A stretch of DNA of 64,000 nucleotides, from positions 22,298 through 86,297 of the forward strand of contig JACCGJ010005397.1 in NCBI GenBank assembly GCA_013407085.1. Direction: 5' to 3'. This DNA comes from Atriophallophorus winterbourni (taxonomy: Eukaryota > Platyhelminthes > Trematoda > Plagiorchiida > Microphallidae). A model generated the notes under the pieces. It was not told the origin of the DNA. It made no database searches and saw only the letters and a list, made by a program, of their open reading frames with translations. Each line of letters begins with the position of its first letter. Position 1 is the stretch's first letter. This document shows, piece after piece, positions 54,125 through 64,000 of this stretch. A program made the position numbers and the translations under genes.

Positions 54125-54805
54125 CTGGGGAATTCAAAATCAAAATCTTTTTGCATGTGAGTTCAATTCAAGTTTATCATCGAACATTATCGTTGAAAGT
54201 GATTGTAACAACATTTGGATACTTAAATTACAATCAAATCCGAGAATAGTTTGAATTTGCATTGCATTGCATTCCGTCGCACAAATCACACGTGCGGCTT
54301 CGTGCTGTTTGCAATCAAAATAGGTTGGCTTTAACTAGAGTGCAAATGTTCACCGAGATTCATTTTTTCAATGTAATCAACTCAAGATCTGCTAGTGAGA
54401 AACTAGGCTAACAAATAAACTAGTTGGACTTCGTGATCTACTGTTGGATAGAATTTGAACGACGTCCTGTTATATCATATATCTACCCATGCCCTTGTAA
54501 ATGGTTGTAATCACATGAACCTCAACAAAGATGCGCATTTGCATTCAGTTCCATCACACACCTAACAGACTAACAAATAATTCCATGTACCATTTCAACG
54601 AAACATCTACTATATTAACTTATGTTGAATTCGGCAAACACTACTGTTTTCTTCGCTCATTTCGTGAGGCGCGCATGTACATTATGTATCGCACAAGAAT
54701 TCAAAAGATCACATGTTTTCAAATAAAAAAGCGAAAGCTTATTTAATCACAATTTCAGAAAAAATACAAATTGTGCCGTTTTAATTTATAGAATTTCAAA
54801 CTCAC

Positions 54806-54850
54806 CCAGTATTTGTTGTTGTTGTTGTTGTTCTATATGTCCTAAATAAT
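54806..54850 (-). pseudogene. Exon-like block C (right copy)
   Basis: As the left copy but with two more CAA codons. Confidence 0.4.
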
Positions 54851-54929
54851 CTAAAAAGTAAACAACAATTGACAGTTTCATCACGCGAATAACTGATAGA
54901 TTGTCTACAGGCTTTGGTCTACAACTCAC

Positions 54930-55156
54930 ATTCGCACGGTATGGGCACGACTTGCCATGCCACCACATCAGTTTTAAATCGCTGCGACAACTTAAACTGG
55001 AATAAAAGGTGATTTTCGAACGAGCCATAATAGCAGAAGGATTTCTTCCGGGAATTGGAGCTCAATGAACGCATATTTGTCGGGAGGAGGTGTTATGCCT
55101 GTGTCAACCTCTCTGCACTTTGGCCACAAGTTTTCAAAATTAAGCTGATGTGTGAC
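54930..55156 (-). pseudogene. Exon-like block B, frame broken (right copy)
   Basis: Same acceptor and donor as the left copy, but 227 rather than 235 bases, and the frame closes after FIELQFPEEI and some further codons. Sequence divergence from the left copy is high here (VTHQLNFENLWPKCREVD against VTQQLGTYEHLWGNCREVD). Confidence 0.4.
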
Positions 55157-56257
55157 CTGGAACAATCGAAATATTTGTTACAGAAAAGATAAAGTAAATT
55201 ATTTAAAGCTATCAAATTTCTTTTCCAAAAATAGGATGACATAATTATAACCACGTGGCACGCGTCGAGCATCACAAAATCGATATTTGAAATGTATCAT
55301 GTTTTGTCATAAATTTACAGGTATACAGATGAACTGATTAATACGTAGCAGTTATTGATTTGTGATACATACAAGTACCTAGTGTTATGTATGAGGGTAC
55401 GTTTCATTTCAAACGTTCACAGAGTTTAAACTACATTAACTCACATAATCACAGGGTGACCCTGCTTTGGATACCAATTCCGAATCCAATTCCAGTTGCA
55501 CGTGGTATACTGAGGGTTGAAGAAGTTAACATGAAATATCAATAAGAAGCTATATTCTCCCAATCAGTAAAACATTTCGTGAAACGAAATCCGCAAATCA
55601 TGATTTTAACCGAACTGATCATATGTAATTCGTGTTAAGTTGAGTTAAATTAACATAGATCACGCGTTAAATTATTTTACTCGATTGAAATATTAGTAGT
55701 GGGAAAGAGAAAAGTAAAAGAAATTAGAGTACATTTTCCGTTGGTTATCATCTCTAATTGAAGTTTCACATTGATTCTTGATAACTTGAAATTATTTGGC
55801 TAACCCTGGCCAGAGCGGTCTGTGCGTATTGTGAGGTTTATTAGGAACGAGCGCGATTTACGTAATAGACGCTTCGATGAAATGGCGTACTCTTGTGTTT
55901 TGTTATTCAGTGCTCAAGGGTAACCTCGCAAGTAAATTTGAACTCACGCGACAAGTGGATGTGAATAGCGAAACGAGTAATATTGCTTCTGATGTTTAAA
56001 TTGTATTCGAAGCCACAGTGAACAACGGAATATATGATCTTACAATATTTGCGATTTCGCCACCATTCAAATAACATAATCTTTCTGATCCCCTTACATT
56101 GACATTTTGACCGTAGGGAAAAGTAAGGCTTATGAATTGTTATTACACTAATCAGTGTCTAATAAATTCAGCAAAAAATTACAATTATCGGATTAAGTAA
56201 TCTTATTGCGGAGTGTAACTCCGTCGTTGGTGCTCTCCTTGATTCGATCTGCCAGTT

Positions 56258-56530
56258 CATTTATTCATAGATTTATTCATAGATTATATGCAGGTAAAAA
56301 GCTATGCTTTACAAGACCCACAAAAATGTACATCGGGTCGGATGGTAAAAATATCAAAATATTGTTAGATTATTGTCAAACACAAAAAACAAACTTTTCC
56401 ATGTGGATATCTAGTGATTTTTTGAAAACTTCAACAGTTCCAGATTGTACCACATGAGTAGGTAAACTGTTCCACAGTTGCACATTGCGAACGGAAAATG
56501 CATATTTGTCTTTGCATCCACTCTGGTGTT
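56258..56530 (-). pseudogene. CR1 3' end, right arm only
   Basis: On the minus strand: CKDKYAFSVRNVQLWNSLPT and SGTVEVFKKSLDIHMEK, a stop, a short 3' UTR, and a terminal repeat ctatgaataaat twice, a tail type usual for CR1. The left arm lacks about 240 bases of this, joined at AAAT (6243-6248). Confidence 0.75.
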
Positions 56531-57275
56531 GTCCATGTGTGATGTAGATCATTCAATCTAATCATTATTACAGACCTAACGACGTCAAAACTATAACGCA
56601 AATTTAATGTTTATAACCATAGAAATGTGAGAGAAATCCATCGATTAGATATGAAATTATTAAAATTTTATCAACCCTATGATTGAGTGAATAGGTATAC
56701 TTTAAAGTTATTATCGCAATAATTGCAATGCGTGCAAATGGGTTTGAGAAATAAACGCTCACCAATTAAATTAGGATCCGCTAGTGGTTTTCCGTTATGA
56801 AATACGAATGATTGTATTAATAAGGAATAATAAGGGACAACTATTGTAAATTTCTCTTTTTTCATTAAATTTTATTCTCATCAACCGTTTATTAAATTAA
56901 TGTATGTGGACATTTTGAAACCAATTTCACTGTTACAATAACTTGTGGAACACAATATTTTTGAGTTTTAAAAATAGTTCTTCACCATTTTTTCTAGGTT
57001 TTTTTTACAAAGTGCAATATGTGTTGTGTTTTCTCCGGTAGAACATCATTGGAATTAAAAATGAAATACATATATACTTAAGCACCTTGATTGATTTAGT
57101 TCTTGTTTTAGGCCTTTCTTTCCTGTTATCACTATAAAATTTGCATGTGACATTAATGGTCCTTGTTTAATTGTGATTAAATCACCAGTATATGAATATT
57201 TGATCTATAAATGTTGCGGTAAAATTCAATTATCTTCTTCGATTCCAGCTACACATGAACACAAATGAAACTTAC

Positions 57276-57522
57276 CGCTGACATCTAAAGATTCAAATTC
57301 GAAATTTTTTTTACATTCGCTAGGACGCTTATCCAGATTATCGTTCAACAGTTTTGCATACAAAACCCAAGGTTCAGCTAACCAGAACCCCTGGAGATTA
57401 TTCGGTTTCTTAGGGATTTGTAAATGAACCAGCATTCCAAAGACCAGTTTTTTGTCTAACTGTCTTCCTTTCTTATATGCCTTGACTTCAACATGATTGA
57501 ACATGTCTAGGAGAGGTTGAAT
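57276..57522 (-). pseudogene. Exon-like block A (right copy)
   Basis: Exact mirror of 5226-5472 with the same splice sites. Confidence 0.45.
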
Positions 57523-57896
57523 CTGCAAAAATGAAAGAGAGCATCGTTGTGAGTTTGAAAAAATGACATATCCAATTATGATCAAACATCGTGACCGAGT
57601 ATTCGTGTAATCCCGCTGGTAATGTCTGCAATTCCTTACGACGTACGTGGAATAGTTAATCACAAACCGAAATGATGTTATGTTAAATCTTGTTCTGGGT
57701 GAAACACATAAAGAGAATCAACGCAATCTTATACTCCTTGTTTGACTATTAATATTTTCAACATCGTGTGATAAACTGCCGAAGCTTATCGCACGATTCA
57801 ATGCTAATCTTCCACTTATTTATCTTCGATCGGTAGAGAGAACCACAGATTAAGCACATACCACTGAACAGTGCTGTACACAAAACTCACTGAACG

Positions 57897-59010
57897 ATGC
57901 TGAAAATAGATCAACGTGCTTCGTGCTGCACGTGTACGGTTTGCTTAACGGCGGTTTTTCCTAAAGCCATGTCTGTCACGTTTTACGCTTGCTTGACAAA
58001 ATCGATTGCAAAACGCGGCAAATCGCTGACCTCGGATTTGGTAAAAAGTATTACTGAAGACATTTGTCCCAGTGTTTGTTACTTTACCAACCATGCCAAA
58101 CCAGAACAACAGTGACATTCTTTGAGCCAATCACTGCTGACAATTAAATTGAAAATGCCTAAATGGACTGGCATAATGAATTTTTCAACTGACTGAACCG
58201 ATGAAAAACATAATCAATGTAACTCTAATTACAAACTAATAGGTTACTGCCCAAAAGCTTGTAATGCATGCGTCACACTTTAACATGCCCACATTTGACC
58301 GGATGGTGGCGAAAGCAGTTAAGTGTTTGACGGGAGTTGTGAGTCTGAACTTCACGCAAAGAAGAATTTCCGAGCCCAACCGTGTCACATTATAAGAAGC
58401 CAAAATTCTATATAGCACGGGAAGAAGTTGAGTGTTATCCACACTAATGTTGCCGAGTGAGATATCACAGTCTCACAAGAAAAGCAAAAACATGTTCTTG
58501 AAAATTGGTTTGGTATTTTCAATCGAATTGCCTTAGAATTTGCATCGGTAAATTTTCTGTCTCGTCACGCGAATTCCTTGAATCAAGACAAACAACGCTT
58601 GCTTGGGATCATATGTGTAAGGGAAAAGTACATTGAAAAATTCGTACTGAATGCGTATATGCTCCGAGTATGTAATCACATACACAAACTTGTATATACG
58701 AACGTAACGTGGTGTGACAGACAATGAAAACTAAATGGTTGGGATCATTTTAATTCAATTCGATTTTAATGGTCTAACAAGCATAAAGTTTTAGAAAATC
58801 CACAGGTAATATAAGAATAAAATGCCAAGCAAAAACAGGATTTGGTTTCTTACAAAGCAGCTCAAGAATCAGGTAATATTCCAAAGACAAAAATCGTTTT
58901 CGATTGTTGGAATGACAACGTTAGATGGATTGGGTGTAGATTTATAATTTGGTTTGATGCACGGGTTAAGGGTGAACAAGGTATCAATATCCTTTTAAAA
59001 ATCTGCTGAT
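57897..59010 (+). pseudogene. CR1 ORF1 remnant with broken PHD finger (right copy)
   Basis: Mirror of 3740-4851. CTCTVCLTAVFPKAMSVTFY at 57925-57985, EKFVLNAYMLRV near 58635. Dead. Confidence 0.7.
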
Positions 59011-61378
59011 TTGGTGAGATTACAACACTGCTAATGTCACGGCTACCGACTTCCATGAAGCACCGTCAAAAAAGACTGAAACAGTTCGATCAGTCTAGTA
59101 ATATTCTAACGATGCTGAAGGTCTGCCAGTGATACCACAAAGTTTCAGCTTCTGCAAGAAATTACCTCGGTTTACTCGATCAAACATTCGTGACATATCA
59201 ATGTAACATACATGGATGGTATTCCCAACATCTTGTGCTGGAGTCCAGTCGTGCATTGTTAGATAAGTTTAGTAATGTAGTAGTATCCCTTTATAAAACC
59301 GTGTTGCGCTCCCGAAGATATTTTATTTCCTTCAAGGTATTTGCTCAGTTTGTTCAACACGATCTTTTCGAGCACCTAGTATAAGGCGGACAACAATGTA
59401 ACGAGCCTGTACTTTGCGCGGATTTTCATTATATCGGTGAGTAATTTTGCGACAGTGGTTCGCAGAATAACTGAGACAGAGGTCCGCATACAATTTGTGC
59501 ACAATGCTTGAGTATATTGTGGGTAATTTTATCATAACCAAGAGATTTTCTGGGATTCAACGATAGTAGAGTTCCCAGCACCTCTTCTTGAGTAATTTTT
59601 ATTGTGTTCAATGTCTCATTATGCGTTACTTCTCGATCCAGTTGTATATGCACGCTTTGCTTCGCACAAAAAACTGTAGCAATATAATTTATTAGAACAT
59701 CAACGGTGTCGGCTGCATTTGTGATCATTCAAGATTGCGACTGTAAGGCCGCAAACCTGACTTCACTGAAAACGGCTTGTTCAAAATCTGGTGAAGGAAT
59801 GTGGATTGCGCTCCATTTCAATCTCCTTGATACTGTATTTTGTTTCCACTAATATGATTTATACCATGCGTCCTAATTGCGCGAGAGGTTACCCACGGGG
59901 TTTTGTTGGTTAACTGTCGATGGTTTCTCCAAGCGATCTCTCGCATTTTAATCAATTACCGAGTGCGATTGCGGATTTCAAATCCGAATGCTTTTATACA
60001 CTGTTTAGGTACAAATGCTGAGTTAGAGGTGATTTCCCGGCTAAGTTTGGTCAAATTGATGGAACATTGTTTGTTTTACTCCAATGCCTTCAACTTGCCA
60101 ATCGTTAATTAAACTTAGGGCGTTTGATAATTTAGATAGGCACCATTCTGATGATTTTTGTTGTATCCTCTATTCGCTCCACTCGACATATGTAGTCGAA
60201 ATTCAAGACCGAATCGTCGCTCCAAAATAGCGAGCTATCATATGTAATAAAATATTCATTTGCATGCTTTTCCGTCATTCACACCCCACGACCGGTTTCG
60301 TGCTGTTTGCACTCATCAGGTAGGGACAGTATGATCAGGAGTCTTTTTCATTTTTCACGATCTGCTTGACCTTAGATTGCATATATGTCGCTTTATATAT
60401 TGTATTGCTTTCCATGTGATTATAAGAAGGAATTTATTCAATAGCTGCTGGAAGTTAGAAGAAGTGTAGCTCTGATCATTTTTCTGTTAGTGTACGGCAA
60501 GTTAGGAAGATTAAAGTCTTTCATTGTCGAGATTTTGCTATGACATCTCGGTTCAATGAAGAGGAACTCTTCGAGTTGAGTTGTATTATATAGATTCAGG
60601 GCAGAAATAGCGATTGACTGAGGTCGTTTCGTCTCACACCTATCGACAATTTGGGCACATTAGTTAATCATGCATATGCATTAGCATAAAGCTATCGAAG
60701 AAAGATTAATGGTGTCCTGTGAGGAGAAAACTGTCATTTTCGAGCCTACTTCGGAAGAGTCGGTACTTTTCTGTTGTTTTGAAGAGTCTAGTAGCATATC
60801 GGTATTTCAAGCTTGAAAGGCGCAAGTCGAATATTCTTTTGACCAAATTAGGTTGCTCATCTGGTTTCAGTCCACAAACGAGAGTTATTTAGGGTTTCTT
60901 TGCGTTCGATTGCTGATTGTGTGTCCCAAGTGAAGATTTATTTCTTGGTTCATTAATCCGGACAATATTGAATGCAGAGTGGGCTGCATTTATATCAGTA
61001 TATCTGTAATTCCTAAGGACAATAATTTCTGAGATTTTGTGGTTTTATCATTTCTAGTTAAAACGTGCAGTATCAAGCATATACTCATTTAGTTGAGAAA
61101 CGCAGTCTGAAAGTATCAACGCCAATGGCCTTTTCGACAAAAATAGTATCAGCCAGAAAACCTCATTGCCTGTTGTAATGCCGGAGTCCGTAAAAATACA
61201 GGAGGTAGTTTCTTAGGTCACGCTTATTTCCTTAGCAAACCCTCAACAGTATGAGTTTAACTTGATGAGGCAAATCACGCAGTCGTATTAACCGAGTCAA
61301 TGCTAACTGCACCATAGTTTCAAATTTCATAAATAAACAGACTTCCTTCCATTTTTCTTCATCGTGTTTTTGACGGAA
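59003..61378 (-). mobile_element. Decayed CR1 retrotransposon (right copy)
   Basis: Mirror of 1370-3745, with the RT start at 59429-59728 (LLSLNPRKSLGYDKIT), EN scraps near 60215 and 60520, and the ORF1 core near 61170-61370. It contains the hammerhead at 60284. Confidence 0.7.
60284..60325 (-). ncRNA. Hammerhead ribozyme, type I minimal (right copy)
   Basis: Exact reverse complement of 2423-2464, with every core position and both stem I strands conserved. The predicted cleavage bond lies between 60290 and 60289 on the plus-strand numbering. Confidence 0.8.
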
Positions 61379-61598
61379 CGTCAAGCACCATTAATAAGTA
61401 TTATTTGGGCCGACGTTGCATAAAATAAAGAGGACCAAACAGTTTATGAAGGAAAATATCAAGATGGTCAACAGTGGTAATTAATTGCCGAGATAATCGG
61501 TTTCAAAAATTCTGTGTTTGTCGACACATACAGAAATACTTGTTCCCCGACGTCTAACTTAAACTCTACAGAAACTGGTTAACTGAAAACGTAAGATT

Positions 61599-62000
61599 GT
61601 GCAATTCCAATGCAGGCTCTGTGGTCAAATTGCAGATTTCCATGACAGGTTATTATATGCTTTAACCTTCACCGGAGAGATGCGAAGCTCCCAATTATTA
61701 GTCATTGGGCAAATCAATTGTATTAATCGTTTTGGCAGATCAGTTTATCCACAACACATACTCGATCATGAATTCCGTGAGCCTATCAACATGCTCAAAT
61801 TGCATAAACATGTGTCCGAATTTATTCAGAGATTAGAATCAGATTTGCCGTTCGTTTTGGAATCAATCATTCATTCGCAGTCAACAGCAGACGAGGGTGA
61901 TGTCTGCATTGCCACTCTCGGTAGAAGTAATAATCTTGTGTTACACTTCGAATATATTTGCAACGCTAGACTAGTGTGTGAGTCCACAAAACCATTCTAA
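61599..62000 (+). pseudogene. CR1 endonuclease fragment (right copy)
   Basis: Identical in translation to 748-1149; see that entry. Confidence 0.7.
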
Positions 62001-62248
62001 AGGATCGAATGCGCGAGTTTCCATGAAGCGCTATTCTCTAACCGAAGGAGGTGTGCCAAAAGCGTGAATAAATGGGGTAAGTTTACTTAACTACATGGTT
62101 GGTTGCCGTTCAGATCCTTGAGACTACCGTCGTGTGAACATAATTCCTGTGATACTCAATATTCCGGAGCGTACAGTGTAACTCTTTGAATCACAAGGTA
62201 TAATATATGTAGCACTGCATGGATTTCGTAAATATCGCTAGAGCTTAA

Positions 62249-63576
62249 TGTTGTATAGACGGCGAACGAACTATCGATCAATCATCAATCACGACCGATC
62301 TGTACAAAAATTGTGATATTCATTCATTCGATCAATACAGCAGTTCAGTTATAGTTGTGTTCTGTCGAACCCACAGCTGGGCCAATAGTTGCACATCACA
62401 GATATAACAATTGGCGACGGGGTGCGGAACAATTCATTAACGTGTCAAAACTATCAGTACGCTGGACCTCATACAAGAATTATTCAATATTCAGCTACAA
62501 TTCATAGAAAAAGTCGCATTACATCTGATCAACGGTTTAAGCTTAGACGAATCAGTTCGAAGTTTAGTGAATAACTTCGAAGAAATTCAGTCTCATTCCG
62601 TTAATAAAGTCGAATTTGATTCATTGAAATTGAAAAATTAAAACAAAGGAGGCTACTACAGAACATGAGTTGCAGTCCCGCAGGAATTATGAGTTACAAA
62701 CAAAATTTGAATCAAAGCTGCAGTCCGACTCCTACAGTAAGTTACAAATAGTCAGTAAAAAATGTCGGAGTGTGATGAAGCATAAACCTGAATCAGAAAT
62801 GAGACCACAACATACACTGCCTTTAATCTCAGCCGCAGATGCTGTTCAATACAACAGGAGAATCAGTAGCGAATTAACTGGTAACAGATTACGACGAAAC
62901 AAATCTCGTGATATCATGTCTGAATTTCGAAAGAAAGGTAATGTTGATCAGTTTAACCAGAAACATTATGCATTCAATCATGTGAAAACTGTTGTTCCGA
63001 GTTACGCATACCGGCGATTCATAAAATTGTCGACTGCTCGACAGCACAAATATAATTATAGAATCAAACCTCAATTGTACAAACACTTTGGTGCAAGATC
63101 GAAAATAATTTCCAGAGAGGATCAAGTTTATGTAGAGAACGTACGTCACTATGAAAAGTTCTGGATCCCAGAATGAATGTTTAGGAAAATGGAAAATGGC
63201 ATATGCAAAGTACATCTCAGTCAACCATAAGGAAATTCTGAGTACACAAATCGACCATCAAACATATTTCCACGAGAAATCCCCATTAAAACAGAAGTTC
63301 TACGCAAAGGCCTTATCAACCACCCAGCAACGCGTTACCTAGAGTCGTCCGTTTATAAAACCAGAATCCGGCCAAAGTTCACCTGCTTAGCGATCGTCCT
63401 ATGTGTTCATTTTTTAAAAAAGGGAGGTGTTGTATAGACGGCGAACGAACTATCGATCAATCATCAATCACGACCGATATGTACAAAAATTCATTCGGTC
63501 AATACAGCAGTTTAGTTACGGTTGTGTTCTGTTGAACCCACAGCTAGGCCAATAGTTGCACATCACATATATAACA
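62249..63576 (+). mobile_element. Short LTR retroelement, internally deleted
   Basis: 5' LTR 62249-62409 (161 bases, TGTTGTATAG ... TATAACA) and 3' LTR 63428-63576 (149 bases), differing by a 12-base indel and about eight substitutions. A primer-site-like TGGCGACGGGGTGCGG begins at 62412, two bases after the LTR. A purine tract aaaaaagggagg (63416-63427) abuts the 3' LTR. Only about 1.0 kb of internal sequence remains, so the element is non-autonomous. No clear target duplication: cttaa upstream, cttta downstream. Confidence 0.8.
62670..63176 (+). pseudogene. Residual LTR-element ORF (168 codons)
   Basis: A Lys/Arg-rich frame. Its end (SREDQVYVENVRHYEKFWIP, then after a stop KMENGICKVHL) is reminiscent of the integrase C-terminal region of Gypsy-type elements, where a basic stretch precedes a D-x-V-x-V-x-N motif. 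The N-terminal part is not recognised. No protease, RT, RNase H or integrase core is present, so it is a fusion left by a large internal deletion. Assignment to Gypsy-type is tentative. Confidence 0.45.
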
Positions 63577-63609
63577 CTTTACAAACTTGATGACGGTGTT
63601 AAACGCCCA

Positions 63610-64000
63610 ACCCTAAGCGTCTGAAGAAGAAGCTAGCATCCACGATTGCTATCTGGATATGACTAAAGCTTCGACCAAGTTGATAATTTTTGAAATCTAC
63701 AAAAGCTTAATTCGATGGTCATAGGCTGACAGCTACTTGTATGGCTTTAAATTTACCTAAGCGGGAGCCAAGCGATCATTAAAATCAATGTGGTGCAATC
63801 ACGGATTATTTAAGCCTTTAGTAGCGCACCGCAATATTTATTCCATGGATCAGTTCCAACATATCAAAGACGCTCTCGTGCAAGGCGATGCTCTTTGCTG
63901 ATTTTATTGAAGTGTTTATGATGCTCTCTATGAATGGTCGCTACGGACTAAGGCGCCATTTAATCTCTGAAATAGCAAGATGTTGCAAAATAGTAAGCCA
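63610..64000 (+). pseudogene. CR1 reverse transcriptase fragment running off the window
   Basis: ASIHDCYLDMTKAFDQVD near 63635, SSAPQ near 63825 (VPQGS block), LFADDF near 63893 split by a frame change, and a linker to the window end. Several stops. Clear CR1 order of motifs. Confidence 0.7.

Larger units (their letters stand above)
40795..62747. repeat. Right arm of a giant inverted repeat
   Basis: Reverse-complement partner of 1-21880. It begins at the acgtcg of 40795 and can be followed to 62747, where the partner runs out at the window edge. The last matched bases lie inside a short LTR retroelement that continues to 63576 on this side, so the repeat very probably extends further. This arm keeps a CR1 3' fragment (56270-56530) that the left arm has lost, and lacks one of the two (TA)n-linked SINE-like units of the left arm. 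Confidence 0.95.

Overview
Eukaryotic, repeat-dominated nuclear DNA, most probably from a digenean flatworm (inference). The signs are several CR1-clade non-LTR retrotransposons whose ORF1 carries a PHD-type zinc finger, two kinds of RTE-clade element, a short LTR retroelement, and hammerhead-ribozyme repeats like those of invertebrate retroelements. No bacterial gene organisation, rRNA, CRISPR or convincing tRNA was seen.

The dominant architecture is a giant inverted repeat. Bases 1-21880 reappear in reverse complement at 40795-62747. Paired coordinates sum to 62748 near the window edge, about 62507 at 8.4-11 kb, 62877 at 14-18 kb and 62675 at the inner end, so the arms differ by a few indels. 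The left arm is cut by the window start, so each arm is at least 21.9 kb. The spacer is 18.9 kb and unique to the centre.

Reading the left arm inward: the inner part of an LTR element; a minus-strand CR1 (EN at 748, ORF1 at 3740-4851) interrupted by a plus-strand CR1 (1370-3745) that holds a complete hammerhead; a series of exon-like blocks of an unidentified host gene (5226-9420), four of them phase-compatible; a decayed RTE (9908-12700); a (TA)n-linked SINE-like repeat; a minus-strand CR1 with 5' UTR, ORF1, EN and RT (13530-17965); a second hammerhead (18598); and decayed CR1/RTE pieces to 21880. The right arm mirrors this, then completes the short LTR element (62249-63576) and runs into a CR1 RT fragment to 64000.

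The spacer holds nested retrotransposons. A nearly complete CR1 (about 26500-33985) was split by a 3.75-kb RTE in reverse orientation (26634-30388) flanked by a 7-bp duplication. Another CR1 fragment (22810-25190) was split by a CR1 with an uninterrupted 469-codon RT ORF (23636-25045). Further in are CR1 3' fragments, a 6-bp microsatellite, a roughly 228-bp tandem repeat, and an array of roughly 305-bp monomers (37011-39110), each with a hammerhead core at the same place.

No gene here can be shown to be functional. The youngest coding sequences are the RTE (one frameshift) and the 469-codon CR1 RT. Identity between the arms is uneven (near-perfect blocks beside blocks near 92 percent), which suggests local arm-to-arm gene conversion. 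All family assignments come from reading motifs by eye.
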